NCBI GenBank assembly: GCA_026419775.2
Contig: JAOPGA020000575.1
Location: 1 to 20,128, forward strand
Direction of reading: 5' to 3'
DNA from: Acrasis kona
Lineage: Eukaryota > Heterolobosea > Eutetramitea > Acrasida > Acrasidae
Length of the DNA stretch: 20,128 nucleotides
A model generated the notes under the pieces. It did not search any database. It saw only the letters and a program-made list of their open reading frames with translations, and had not been told where the DNA came from. Below are positions 7,899-17,572 of this stretch, in pieces. The stretch's first letter is position 1; the number at the start of each line of letters is the position of its first letter. Both the position numbers and the translations under genes were made by a program.

Positions 7899-10790
7899 TC
7901 ATGGGCATTGAGCTTTTCAATTATTGTGGCGCTGTTATATGTCTTTCTATGTACAGAATTACTAGGTTGTCTGTTTTTAACATCCTCATTTGCAACATAC
8001 AAAATCTCTGCTTCTTCTTTGTGTCTATTTGTACAACATTGAAAAAAAGGTTGTGAAGAGGAATTTTTCTGTTCACCTTTCTCTGTCGATGTTTCCTTTC
8101 CAGCGAACTCAAACAACTGATCTGGTGCGCTAAAGATTCCAATTCAGACGTTGTTTTGGTCTCTGTCCAGTTCACGAATACTTCTCGCAATAAATTCTCT
8201 ATTGATTCACTGTATAAACAGCATCTTTTCCGTATCTCATTACTAATGCATGGTAATAAAGCATTCCTACAACTTTAAAAGTCACTTTCAAATTAGTAGA
8301 CAATTTGCTTGATGGCAAGTAAAAAATTGATGCTAAAATTTGAGATGTGGCTAAAATCCATTTTGCATTGTCTTTTTCTTGGCTGATACAAGGTATAAAT
8401 GTTTGTTCTGCAAAAATTATCAATCTACGCCACTCACGATGTGTCATACCACCATCCAATACAAAACTAACTATCTCTTCATGAATTTTTCTGAAAAGCT
8501 CTTTGTCAAATCCTTTTTCTTTCATGAAAACAGCAGTGTGACGTTTTGTTATACCAGCAATATTGTGACTGTTGTCAGCATATTCTTTACAGCTATTCAT
8601 ATTTAAATCTTCTAATGTTAATTCCTCCCTCCACAACGAATTAGCATAAGTCAATAAACCATGTTCATGTTTACATATTCCTACTAACTCAGGATGTCTT
8701 TCAGGGAAGCAAGTACATTTACTCTCTTTGATCCCACATTCATTCTATGAAGATGATCCAAGCATTATTGATACTTTACAACCATCATGTACACCAGATA
8801 TAATGCCTTGACTGCTGTCAATATCAATGTAATTATTAATTTTCAGGTTACCCTCTATAGTTGATACACAGTGATACACCTTGTTCAAATACAACTCTTC
8901 AAACAAGTGAAAGTAAATTGATAAACACGGAGATGTAATTTGATGTTGTTGGTCGACAGGATCTGTCACAGGTTTATCTGGCTTATAACGCATTAATAGT
9001 CCTGAAGTATGACTCAAGTATTCTCCTTTATCATGGCTTTTAACAGAATTTAATAGATACTGATAGTCTTTTTTTTTTAGATGATACACATTTGACATAA
9101 TTTAAAACATCATCACTAGACATATTTAATTCTCTAGTATGAACACGATGGTTACCACTTGCTGCATTACCCATTTCTGCTCTGGCAGTCTTTTTGTCAA
9201 AAGATTTAATAATAGGTACTAATCTGAATGTTACATCTATACCAGGAATCTTGAAAGTAGCAGAGCACTTAATAAATTCCTCTACTTGTGTCTTCGACAT
9301 AACTGTTATTGATAATTGGTTTTCTTTCTCAAAACCAAATAATGCCAATTGCAAACTATAAACTCTTTTAGTGTCTTGTGTTGTTTCAGTTTTAAATAAA
9401 TGATTGTCTTCTACTAAATATATAAAAGCTTTGACACTAGCACCAAGGTCTCCTGCTCCATCAGACCAATGAGCAAATTGTATATTATATACAGTATCAC
9501 AAGTGATATCATTTATTAACCCTTCTTTCTTCAAATTTAACAAATGTCGCATTAATTGAAATCGATAATCAAACTTTCGATAAGAAATTACTTTCATGCA
9601 CTTTTCTTTTCTTTTCTTTACAAATTCAACCTTGGTAGTTATTTTATTACCAATGTAGGTTTTATTTACAAGGTTCGTTACTGATACAATTTTTTTATCT
9701 ACAAATAAAAATGGTAATTTACCATGTTTGTGATATATAACAACAGTTACAGAATTGATATTTGTCATTCTTATACAATTTTCCATATTTGATTTGTGTA
9801 CTTTTGCAATAGGAGTTCCTCTAGGGACAGATATCTGACTTAGGCCCACTTTGTTTGTCTTGACTCTTTGGCGAGCAGCTTTACTTGGTACTTGTTCATC
9901 CATATGGTGAATATAAATTGTTTTAACAGCATTACCTCCACTAGAGGAGCTAAACATTTTTACAAATTTTAATGTTTGTTTGTGGTCAGCACATCTTATC
10001 GCACACTCTTTTGCTACTGAATGAGCTTTTCCATGTAACTCGCTAAATCCACCAATCAAGTCAACTTCTGTTTGTACAATCTCTACAACTTTGTCATTGT
10101 CAAAAGCTGACGTGTATCATTGTAGTGTTTGTTTATTGTTGTCTGCTTTATTTTTGTAGTCATATCCTTCGGTTCGTTGAATATCAGTCAGTGCAGTAAT
10201 ACTTGCACTTCCGCCAGTTACAACACTTGTTAGAGTTCTTTCTTTATTTAATTTCAGCTCATTTACAATTTCTCGTTCTATTATTATTTGGTTCTTTAAC
10301 ACTTGAGCTTTAACCTCTTCTAGTAACAATGGCTTAACGATACTTGACTTTAGAAGAAGCTCTCCAAACTTCTCCTCAGGAATGTTTAATGAATCAGCAT
10401 TTGCTTTGACTAATACATCTATTTTCTCTGCTCCATAACATTTTTTAAATCCAAAATGTTGACTCTGCTTTTTGAAAATATAGCTTTGGAGAAGTGTGTA
10501 GCAGTATTGACAATGACCATCCCTTGTTCTGTGCAGTTAAAGTTGTTAGGTTGTTCATTTTGTACATTGACAACTTCTTCGTAAGTTCTTGTTTCTGCGA
10601 ATTGTTTCATTTTATTAACAGCATGAATGCTTCGCTTTAAGTGCTCTGAAAAACATTTGGCTTGGTACCAATCTTTACAGTCTCCACAAAATCTCTGCAA
10701 AGTGACATTGCACGTATTACACTTTGTAGTGTGCCGGTTGATGTTGTTTGGATTTTTGCATTTAGGACATATAAACAGTAATTTTATTTA
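7895..10790 (-). CDS. Large zinc-cluster protein, candidate transposase
   Basis: A frame of about 965 codons on the minus strand, of unknown family. The N-terminus is a zinc-binding cluster (CPKCKNP, KCNTCN, RFCGDCKDW, AKCFSEH; about 10780-10630). A helical region follows. A central domain (9040-10070) includes YNIQFAHWSDGAGDLGASVK, whose Asp in WSDGAG could be a first catalytic acid, and later SFDKKTARAEMGNAASGNHR. A second Cys/His cluster (NECGIKESKCTC, ICKHEH) and a helical C-terminal part (8199-8660) follow. The overall plan resembles DDE/RNase H-type transposases with zinc insertions, but no diagnostic triad is certain. There is one in-frame TAG at 8747-8745. Frame changes lie at the T6 run 10441-10446, near 10115, at the T10 run 9069-9078, near 8210 and near 8100. 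No ATG precedes the first zinc cluster, so the 5' end is missing or in an earlier exon. Confidence 0.5.
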
Positions 10791-10880
10791 AATAATTACA
10801 ATCAAGGCAAGAAAGGCTTCCTATTACACTACTCCGGTGACGGCAAACAATGTGTAGAGGAGTCCCTAATTGTGTTTGGT

Positions 10881-10903
10881 GCATTGATGCGTAGCATCAA
10901 TGC
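10881..10903. repeat. Palindrome copy 1 at LINE 3' end
   Basis: Perfect inverted repeat with 10-bp arms (GCATTGATGC and its complement) around a GTA loop. It lies just 3' of the LINE ORF on the minus strand and could fold as a hairpin in the RNA. Confidence 0.85.
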
Positions 10904-10926
10904 AGGTGGTGCGGAGGTTTTCTGGG

Positions 10927-13339
10927 TCATTGATGCGTAGCATCAATGTGTTTGTTCTTTGGGGGGGAGTTTGATTTTGGGTGGTCATCGGGGTGGTTGT
11001 CAGGGTTGGGGTTAAAGAATTGGTCAATGGGAGGTTGAACAAATGTACCCGGTGGTTTGAAGGGTGGGTTGTTGGAAGGTACTGGGGCGAGAGTGGATTG
11101 AGCAAGGGATTTTTGGAGTTTTGCGGTTTTTGCTCTAGCATCGGCTTTTGCTTTGGATCTTTTGGTGGGTGATGAGATGGATTGGTTGGACGTAGGTTTG
11201 GAGGGTCTGGTGAAGAAGTTCAGGAAGTCGGCGGAATTAACTGGGTCTGTTGGTGCAGGTATTTCTTCTTCTTCCTCATCTTCGAACATGAGATCGTCGA
11301 AACTGTCACTGGGGGGTTGTGGTGTGGTATGTGTCGATCGTGCGAGGAGCTGGTCCATTTTTAAAAGTAAACTATCCAACTTGCACGTCGACTCCTTGAC
11401 AGTTGTTTGGATATTTGAGAGCGATTCTTCCACCGCTGCTAGTCTTTTCTCAAAGTCAGCAATAGACTTCTCCATCTTCTCAATTCTCTTCAAAATGCCA
11501 TCATCATCAAGGGAGGATAGAATGTCTTGTTTTTTGGTGGTCCTCTTTGTTTTTTGAGAAGTAGTGGGGTTGGTGTCGGTGGGTGTCCAAGGGAGGACGG
11601 TGAAATGTTCGAAAGAGATCTCTCTTGTTGATCGGATTTTACAATTGTCTCCTGACAAATCCGTGGTCACTGACGTAACCGGTAGAATCTCGTTAACAAA
11701 AGATCCATCGACCGATATTTTATATTTGGTATTGATGATCGGAACAGGTGATGGGATGCCAATGTCACTGATTATCTCACGAGAAGGTAAACATAATGTG
11801 AAGTTCTTTACGGGATTATATCTAACTAGTGTGAGGTTTAATGACTTCATGGTGTGTAGGCACGAGAGTAAGGGGTCACATGAGAATTGATTACCAGTCT
11901 TAACCTCATTTGATCTTTTCAACATGGCCAAAGTAGATGAAGCGGCAGGAATGCAAGGACTATTTAATGTTTTGATTAGATTTCTAATTCTCGACGCAGT
12001 GCAAATAATCCATGCTGAGTCCATTCCTAGTCCACCCACTGACCGTGGATCTTGTATGAGGTGTGTCGGACATGTAGGGGGCAGGTGTAGGAGACGACGT
12101 ACATGTAGATTGAATGATGAATCCATACGCTCTAGACTCTTTTTTGTCACATTGCCTAAACTGGTGAAATAGCGAATGACACCACCTTTTAGTGTACTCA
12201 GCATTGATAAGGTTCGAGAAGGGTGGAGGTACTTGGCAGACAAGGCAGGTAACATGACGTTAAATCTTGATCGAACCCTGTTACATGTGGGGAATGATGA
12301 TGGGAAATAAGAGAACATGATGCCTAGGTATTTCCATGGACTTTTGATATCGTTGTGTATCGTGAAATCTCTATATGGTGTAATGTCTGCGGAGGGTTGT
12401 TTGTTGTTGTTATAGTATACGTAGGAGATCAATATGCTTTTTTGGTCATTGATCTTGAGGCATAGTAGCTTGCTGTATATGTCCACGGTTTTTAAGGACG
12501 CGGTGCGACCCGCTAGAGAATTATTTGCAATACCAAAATCATCAGCGAAACCAAGGACCGGGATGGATGGAACATTCGGGATCTTATAACCATTCATCTC
12601 TATAATTAANGCTCTAACAATGATTTCCGTGTATAGATTGAAGATGGTTGGACTGAGTGGATCACCTTGTGGTACTCCTCGAAGTATATCAATACATTCT
12701 GTGAGACCATAAGCTGTACGTACCCGACATGTTTGATTTACTTTCTTTGGTATTCCGAGCAACGAGAGTAGTTCAAACAGTCTTTCATGTGCCACACTCC
12801 CATAGGCGTCGGAGAAATCAATTAGGGAAATGTATAGATCAGATTTGAGAGCTTTTGAATCAGTCATCATGTTTAGCATTGTTGTGGTAAGTTCCGCACA
12901 AGATCCACCAGGTACGAACCCTCTCTGTAGTGGCGATATGGTATTTGACGCCATTAACGCTTTCATAAATTGTTTGTTGATAATGGCAAGGGTAATGCGG
13001 TATAGGACTGGAAGGATTGCAATTGGTCGGAACTTGGATACGTTTAACAAATCTTCTGGATCAGACGTCTTGGGTATTAATGATATGTATGCTTCTTTTA
13101 ACGAATCAGGAACGGTGAGGATCCTCACCACGAAGTATTCTTGTAAGGATTGAAGGCATTTGTTCATGAAGTTCATGTTCAGTCTTCTTTAGATTCAGAA
13201 GCATTTTTCCATCAACACTGTTGATGCTGGGTGTATGAGATGTGGATTGAAGCGCATCTTCGTATTCGGTAAGTGATATGTCTTGGAAGTATGCGTTGGT
13301 GGTGTCATCGGACCATGGTGTTGACGTCTTTTGGATCAT
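10927..13339 (-). CDS. LINE reverse transcriptase with coiled-coil tail
   Basis: The reverse transcriptase blocks are in order: LTEYEDALQ linker, SLIPK and FRPIAILPVLYR, LQRGFVPGGSCAE, DFSDAYGSVAHERLF (motif A, catalytic Asp), GVPQGDPLSPTIFN (motif B), LGFADDFGI (motif C with both Asp), then the thumb and a GGLGMDS motif as in R2-group enzymes. After that comes a 200-residue tail: a coiled coil (ILKRIEKMEKSIADFEKRL), an acidic stretch (FEDEEEEE), a basic KRSKAKADARAK segment and a Pro-rich end. I see no CCHC knuckle and no restriction-like or AP endonuclease. One frameshift lies at about 13160-13190; the remaining 749 codons are open, with one unresolved base at 12610. An open frame this long suggests a fairly recent insertion. 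Confidence 0.85.
10928..10948. repeat. Palindrome copy 2 at LINE ORF end
   Basis: The same palindrome with 9-bp perfect arms and the same GTA loop, 46 bp from copy 1. It overlaps the last codons of the LINE ORF (HIDATHQ). Both copies are identical over 21 bp. Confidence 0.85.
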
Positions 13340-13370
13340 GTCGATGATTTGTTGGGTTTTGACAAATTAT

Positions 13371-14082
13371 AACATAATATTTTTTAAAAAGCTTCAATTT
13401 CTTATAGCCAGGACCATTGAGAGCTGCTTCAGTGTTCTCTCCTTTCACAATCACCATTGGCTTCAATTTTGATATTTGTTTAATAAACTCTTATAACAAT
13501 ACCAAGGATACATGTCATCCTTTTTTTACTATCCTTTGACTTTTTCAACAAAACTTCTTTGTTTCCCTTTTTTTAAAATCCCCTCTCCTTTTCTCCCTTT
13601 TTCTTTTTTATTTTACCCCCTCTTCATGGCTAGACATATTTGTATATCCATTTTTATCTTCATTTATATTTATCATATTTATGACTGTGAAAAGCACAAA
13701 ATGTAGACCTGCACACAATGTTTGCAGCAACAATAATTGTATGTTTGAGTGTATATTATTGAAATTAAAAAAAAATCTAATCATATAGTTTTGACAACTT
13801 TCTCCCTTTAAGTTTAATTAAGGGTTTTTGAGTACAGAATACTTTTGCTTAAAAATGTTCAATAACAAGTCTTATTTTTATTGTAGCAACGGTATGTATT
13901 ATAAAATGCTCCTTATTTAAAAGATTGGCTTAAAAACAAAGTGATAAAGAGGAATAAAAGTACAAAAACATGAACATCATCACAAGATTATTGATTTTAT
14001 GTTTACTTGCTGTAATTTGCAATAGTAATCCCAGCAACAGCCTCACCAACAACCCTAACATTGACACTAGCTACTACAAGAA
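13371..14082. other. Pyrimidine-rich gap
   Basis: No confident gene. The plus strand at 13510-13620 is strongly T/C-rich with several T runs. A minus-strand open frame of about 58 codons at 13310-13485 (with PMVIVKGENTEAALNGPGYK) directly precedes the LINE and might be a remnant of host or LINE sequence, but it has no recognisable motif. The remainder is AT-rich. Confidence 0.4.
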
Positions 14083-14812
14083 GTTGAATATGAGCTTGTT
14101 CAGTTTCACAACCACAGTGTTGTTGCCCAAAGTATGCCAGTATTGAGGCCTGAGAGACTTGAGTATCTCCGGACTTATATTAAGGACAACATACATGAGA
14201 CCAATCTGAGGCTGGTCCAAGATATTGTGAATGGAAACAATGTTTTGCCTACATTACAATAGAACAATATACATCACTCACAACCACATTAAAAGGGCAA
14301 AGAAAGAATTCCAAACTGCAAGAATTGATACTGTTCTAGATGTTGCTAACAGGCCGGATCTTGCCTAAACTTAAGATGGTAGCAGCTTCTTCTAAGGTCT
14401 CCATGTCTAACCTAGACTGTTCACACTGTTATTTGTATCAAATTGGATGTTGAACTTGCTCAACTCAGTGACTAAGCATAATCAGCTGTTTATTGATGGT
14501 ACATTCAGCACTGTTCCTCAAGGTGTAGCTCAGTTGATTGTTATAATGGTGTTGAAACGTGGTTTTACAAGAGCACAGCCAGTGATGTTTGCATAAACTC
14601 AATCTAGAACTATTGTGGAGTATAAGTTCATGTAGAGGGAAATTCTAGATTTTGCACCCAATCTGGCCACCGTTCCAAAAATATATGCCATAATTGATTT
14701 TGAATATTCTCACATCAGTGCCATAAAAAATGTGTTTAGCAATGTTCAAATTGTATGTTGTATGTTGTACTTTCTACAAGCAATAGTGAGGCATTTATAT
14801 AGAAGCTGATTC
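14083..14812 (+). mobile_element. FLYWCH/MULE transposon copy 2, truncated
   Basis: A second copy of the family at 1408-2990, on the plus strand with the two halves in their normal order. It starts inside the FLYWCH finger (EYELVQFHNHSVVAQ), continues through RPERLEYLRTYIKDN, and has the first catalytic Asp intact in LFIDGTFSTVPQG, then the second in IIDFEYSHIS. It ends soon after QAIVRH, so the Glu block and tail are missing. Several in-frame stops are present, for example two where copy 1 has TGG. It serves as the reference that reveals the inversion in copy 1. Confidence 0.8.
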
Positions 14813-15282
14813 AAGGAGTATATTAACACAAAGCGTTTTGATTTCTACCTTTTTATGTTCTAAAATTTCCCGCTTGGGAGCAATTTAAAAAAATAATGGC
14901 CCACCAGTTAAGGTTATAACCTCACTAGGGACCAAATCAATTTGAACAGCAACATCAGAAACATTAGATTCTGATGTTGAACCTGTGGTTTTATTACCAA
15001 CAGTAATTGAATTGTTGCAACAATTTTTACCTTTATGACATATGTGTTGTCGCTGTTGTAATTGTACTGTGTTGTTTATTTGTTTTTTGTTGTTGTTGTT
15101 TGAATTTTGTTTTATTTTATTTATATAATATATTTCTCCAGAAATGGATATATAATAATAGTATTAATATGGGTAATTCCAGGAGTGACCAGACTTGTAG
15201 TTGTATATCTTTGCCGGTATATCCCGTTTAAATTAATGTTTCTGTTGTTATCAACAACAACCAAACAAACAAAAACAACAAC
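14813..15282. other. AT-rich gap with TTG-rich tract
   Basis: No confident gene. A TTG-rich microsatellite-like tract lies at about 15060-15110. On the minus strand a 65-codon open frame without ATG (containing HICHKGKNCCNNS and SDVAVQIDLVPSEV) spans roughly 14885-15080; it could be an exon remnant but cannot be supported further. Confidence 0.35.
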
Positions 15283-15735
15283 ATGTCATCCCTTCAGCCA
15301 AAGTCTGAGCCAATATGCTACTGCAAGTACAATTTTGAAATCCATAGAAGAAAAGCTAGATTGAGTGATCACATTAGTCACCACAAATGTAGAGCTTATC
15401 AAAAACCTTTTCGTTGAGATTCAGACCATTAAAGGTGGTCCTTTTAGTGCTGTGTATTGTTCCACCTTACTAAGTAATATCACTCCTCAGCAAAAGGAAC
15501 TTTTAGGTAGGATGTTCTCTGAGAACAACATCAAGTGGGATCAGCTGAAGAGCAATGTTGAATGGCTGTTGGCGCTACAAATTGTGACCTGTATACTCGG
15601 TTTGTTAAGAGTAGCTCCAGGGATAACTATCACGCGTATCTCCTACATGAAAATGCAGTTGAGAAAGCTGTACAATGGTGCAAGGCCAACGTAAGCAAAG
15701 ACAAGAGAGCGCCTAAGAGACACAAAAGTAATTAA
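15283..15735 (+). pseudogene. Small zinc-finger-like protein, frameshifted
   Basis: Unrecognised. The ATG at 15283 follows an A/C-rich leader and opens MSSLQPKSEPICYCKYNF, with a Cys/His pattern C-x-C then HISHHKC that could bind zinc. This frame stops at 15415-15417. The overlapping frame continues with VEIQTIKGGPFSAVYCSTLL and ends coding-like near 15570. A third frame reads NCDLYTRFVKSSSRDNYHAY to a basic end (SKDKRAPKRHKSN) and a TAA at 15733-15735. Together this would be a protein of about 150 residues broken by two frameshifts, or overlapping unrelated ORFs. Confidence 0.4.
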
Positions 15736-15930
15736 AATATTGTGTTAAATTAATTGTTTTCTGTTTTAGTTTTTCCGCAAACACCTGATGAAATAATCAA
15801 TGGAGTAATTTACTCAATTGAAAGTGTTGATGAATTACAAAACACTAAAAATAAAACTCCCGAGGAACTTTATCAACAAGTGCAAATTCAGATTGATCAA
15901 CTTGTTCAAGATGGTGTGATTCAAAAATGC
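15736..15930 (+). other. Short coding-like stretch, unassigned
   Basis: A plus-strand frame beginning near 15766 reads VFPQTPDEIINGVIYSIESV and on to about 15930, where it runs into sequence belonging to the Gypsy fossil on the other strand. It has an ordinary protein composition and a Gln-rich helix (LYQQVQIQIDQLVQ). No domain was recognised. It may be a downstream exon of the preceding ORF or an older remnant. Confidence 0.3.
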
Positions 15931-16482
15931 TATCATTTGCCCTTATTTGAGCAATTATCCTCTTATGTTCTGTTTCGCATATTCTGCATATATTTTTAAG
16001 AGCTTCACCAATAAATTCTTTGCCATTATCAGACTTAATGGTCTTTGGAAAACCAAATGTTAGGAAAATTTCTAGGACATTTCTCGAGACTTCTTCCATA
16101 GACTTATCCAAACATAACCTGAGAATTTGTCCACTACCGTTAACGCGTATTTATGTCCAAACTTGCTTTCTGGTAGAAACATAATATCCATATGCAGATG
16201 TTGGCCAGGTAGGCAAAATACTGGTTCAATTCGAGGTGCATAGCCAATACAATGATTGTTTACTTTCTGACATATTGCACATTCTCTGCAGAGATCTTGA
16301 CACTTTTTTAGAAGATTTCCAGGTACATAATCAACAAGTTGTGACACAGCATTGTAAAGAGCGTTTGTTCCAACGTGGCCCACTTTATGAATATCCTTTA
16401 ACAGTTGATCTACTTCTTTGATGGAATTTACTTTCAACTCTTCTTCTACCGTAGCAGAAATATGTTGAATTTGAGAGGCCAT
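15930..16482 (-). pseudogene. Gypsy fossil: integrase part
   Basis: Part of the fossil element. It shows the zinc-binding N-terminal region (HKVGHVGTNALYN, CRECAICQK) and core-domain sequence (HMDIMFLPE and TIKSDNGKEFIGEAL). Confidence 0.8.
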
Positions 16483-16784
16483 ATCAGCGAGGAATTAATC
16501 ATCCTCTGGAATGCTGACGGGATGTGCTTCAATCCTAGCGGTGCTATGATGAACCGATATCTCTTGTTTTCAAAAGAGAATCCTGTTACAGATCTGTCCT
16601 TTCTTCTGAGCGGTACTTGTAAGTAGGCAGATTTAAGGTCTATTTTACTCATAATTGTTGCTCCACTACGGCTTATCGTTCTAAATATGTGGTCGATGCC
16701 CGGGACGTCATTTGTGTCATCCTTAATCAAGCGGTTGATAGGTACAAAATTATGGACAAATCTCCATTTTCCTGAGAAAATCAA
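16446..16784 (-). pseudogene. Gypsy fossil: reverse transcriptase part
   Basis: Part of the fossil element. Typical Ty3/Gypsy reverse transcriptase sequence: KWRFVHNFVPINRL, KIDLKSAYLQVPL and APLGLKHIPSAFQRM. Confidence 0.8.
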
Positions 16785-16797
16785 GAATTAGTTTGTA

Positions 16798-17572
16798 TTA
16801 AAAAGTCCCATATCTTTCTTCTTCTGTTCTGAAGTCATCCAGGTCTATCATCTGCCGACTCCAACAACCACCACTACGCTCATTTTCATTAATGAATTCG
16901 ATCGCAATCTCACCAATAGTGCTGACTTTTCCATCCGTTTCTTCATTCAAATTTATGTCGTTTTGGATGTCCTTCATGAGTTCAGTCACATCCTTGTGGT
17001 AAGTGACTCCGTTCACTTCATTTCTGTTTTCTTCTTCTAGCACTTCTTCGATTGTCTTTACTCTATATTTAGTGGTCATATGTCTCATCTCCATCATGGA
17101 TATAGCGGGTATATCCATTTGTAGTCTATCCACTATATCAAGTCCAAAGATTACCTCGCTTTTGGCTTGCTCGAGTATTACAAATACCACTTTTCTAGTC
17201 AAACCAAGACAATCCGTTGAGCATACGCGGGTTGATTCATCCGCCAAGTAAATTTTGAAGTATGCCGGGGAAACATGATATAGCTCCCTCCATTCTGGGT
17301 TGGCCATGAGTCTCTTCAAACCTTCTTTAGAGATGGTTGATCCCTTATCTACCAATGCCTTTACTGACAATAAGTTGATTTTGGCATTTACTGTGTGTAG
17401 TGGCCGTACATCAGGAACTGGATAGACCTTTCCATCAAGGGTTATTGTTTTTTGCTCATCCATTTCGTCTTCATCGTTGACTTCTTCTTTCAGAGGATTG
17501 ACTTTCTCATTTAGGTATTCAAGATCTAAATGCACCTGCCCCACTGCCATTTCCTCTTTTAGGTCCTCCGCG
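16798..17572 (-). pseudogene. Gypsy fossil: protease-like region
   Basis: Part of the fossil element. A retropepsin-like fold is suggested by VNAKINLLSVKALVDKGST and later FGLDIVDRLQ, in the expected place between Gag and reverse transcriptase. Confidence 0.6.

Larger units (their letters stand above)
10870..13370 (-). mobile_element. 5'-truncated R2-like LINE
   Basis: A non-LTR retrotransposon read on the minus strand. It keeps the reverse transcriptase and everything 3' of it but lacks the 5' part, so it is a typical 5'-truncated insertion starting at about 13370. The 3' end lies near 10870, next to two identical palindromes. No poly(A) tail is evident, which is compatible with R2-type elements. 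No target-site duplication was recognised. Confidence 0.75.

Noticed and set aside
14885-15080. Minus-strand open frame with a Cys/His stretch
   Set aside because: No start codon, no recognised motif, and it overlaps a TTG-rich tract; too weak to call.
403-15735. Stop codons of all three types inside otherwise coding frames, suggesting a variant genetic code
   Set aside because: The 300-codon AT-hook gene and the 749-codon LINE frame contain no in-frame stops, and homologous positions in the two MULE copies show sense codons changed to stops. Ordinary decay explains it.
15691-15768. Candidate intron with GTAAGC donor and ttctgttttag acceptor
   Set aside because: Splicing would join the upstream frame to a few codons and a stop, while the unspliced frame ends naturally in a basic tail. 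The downstream frame VFPQTPDE is not in phase.
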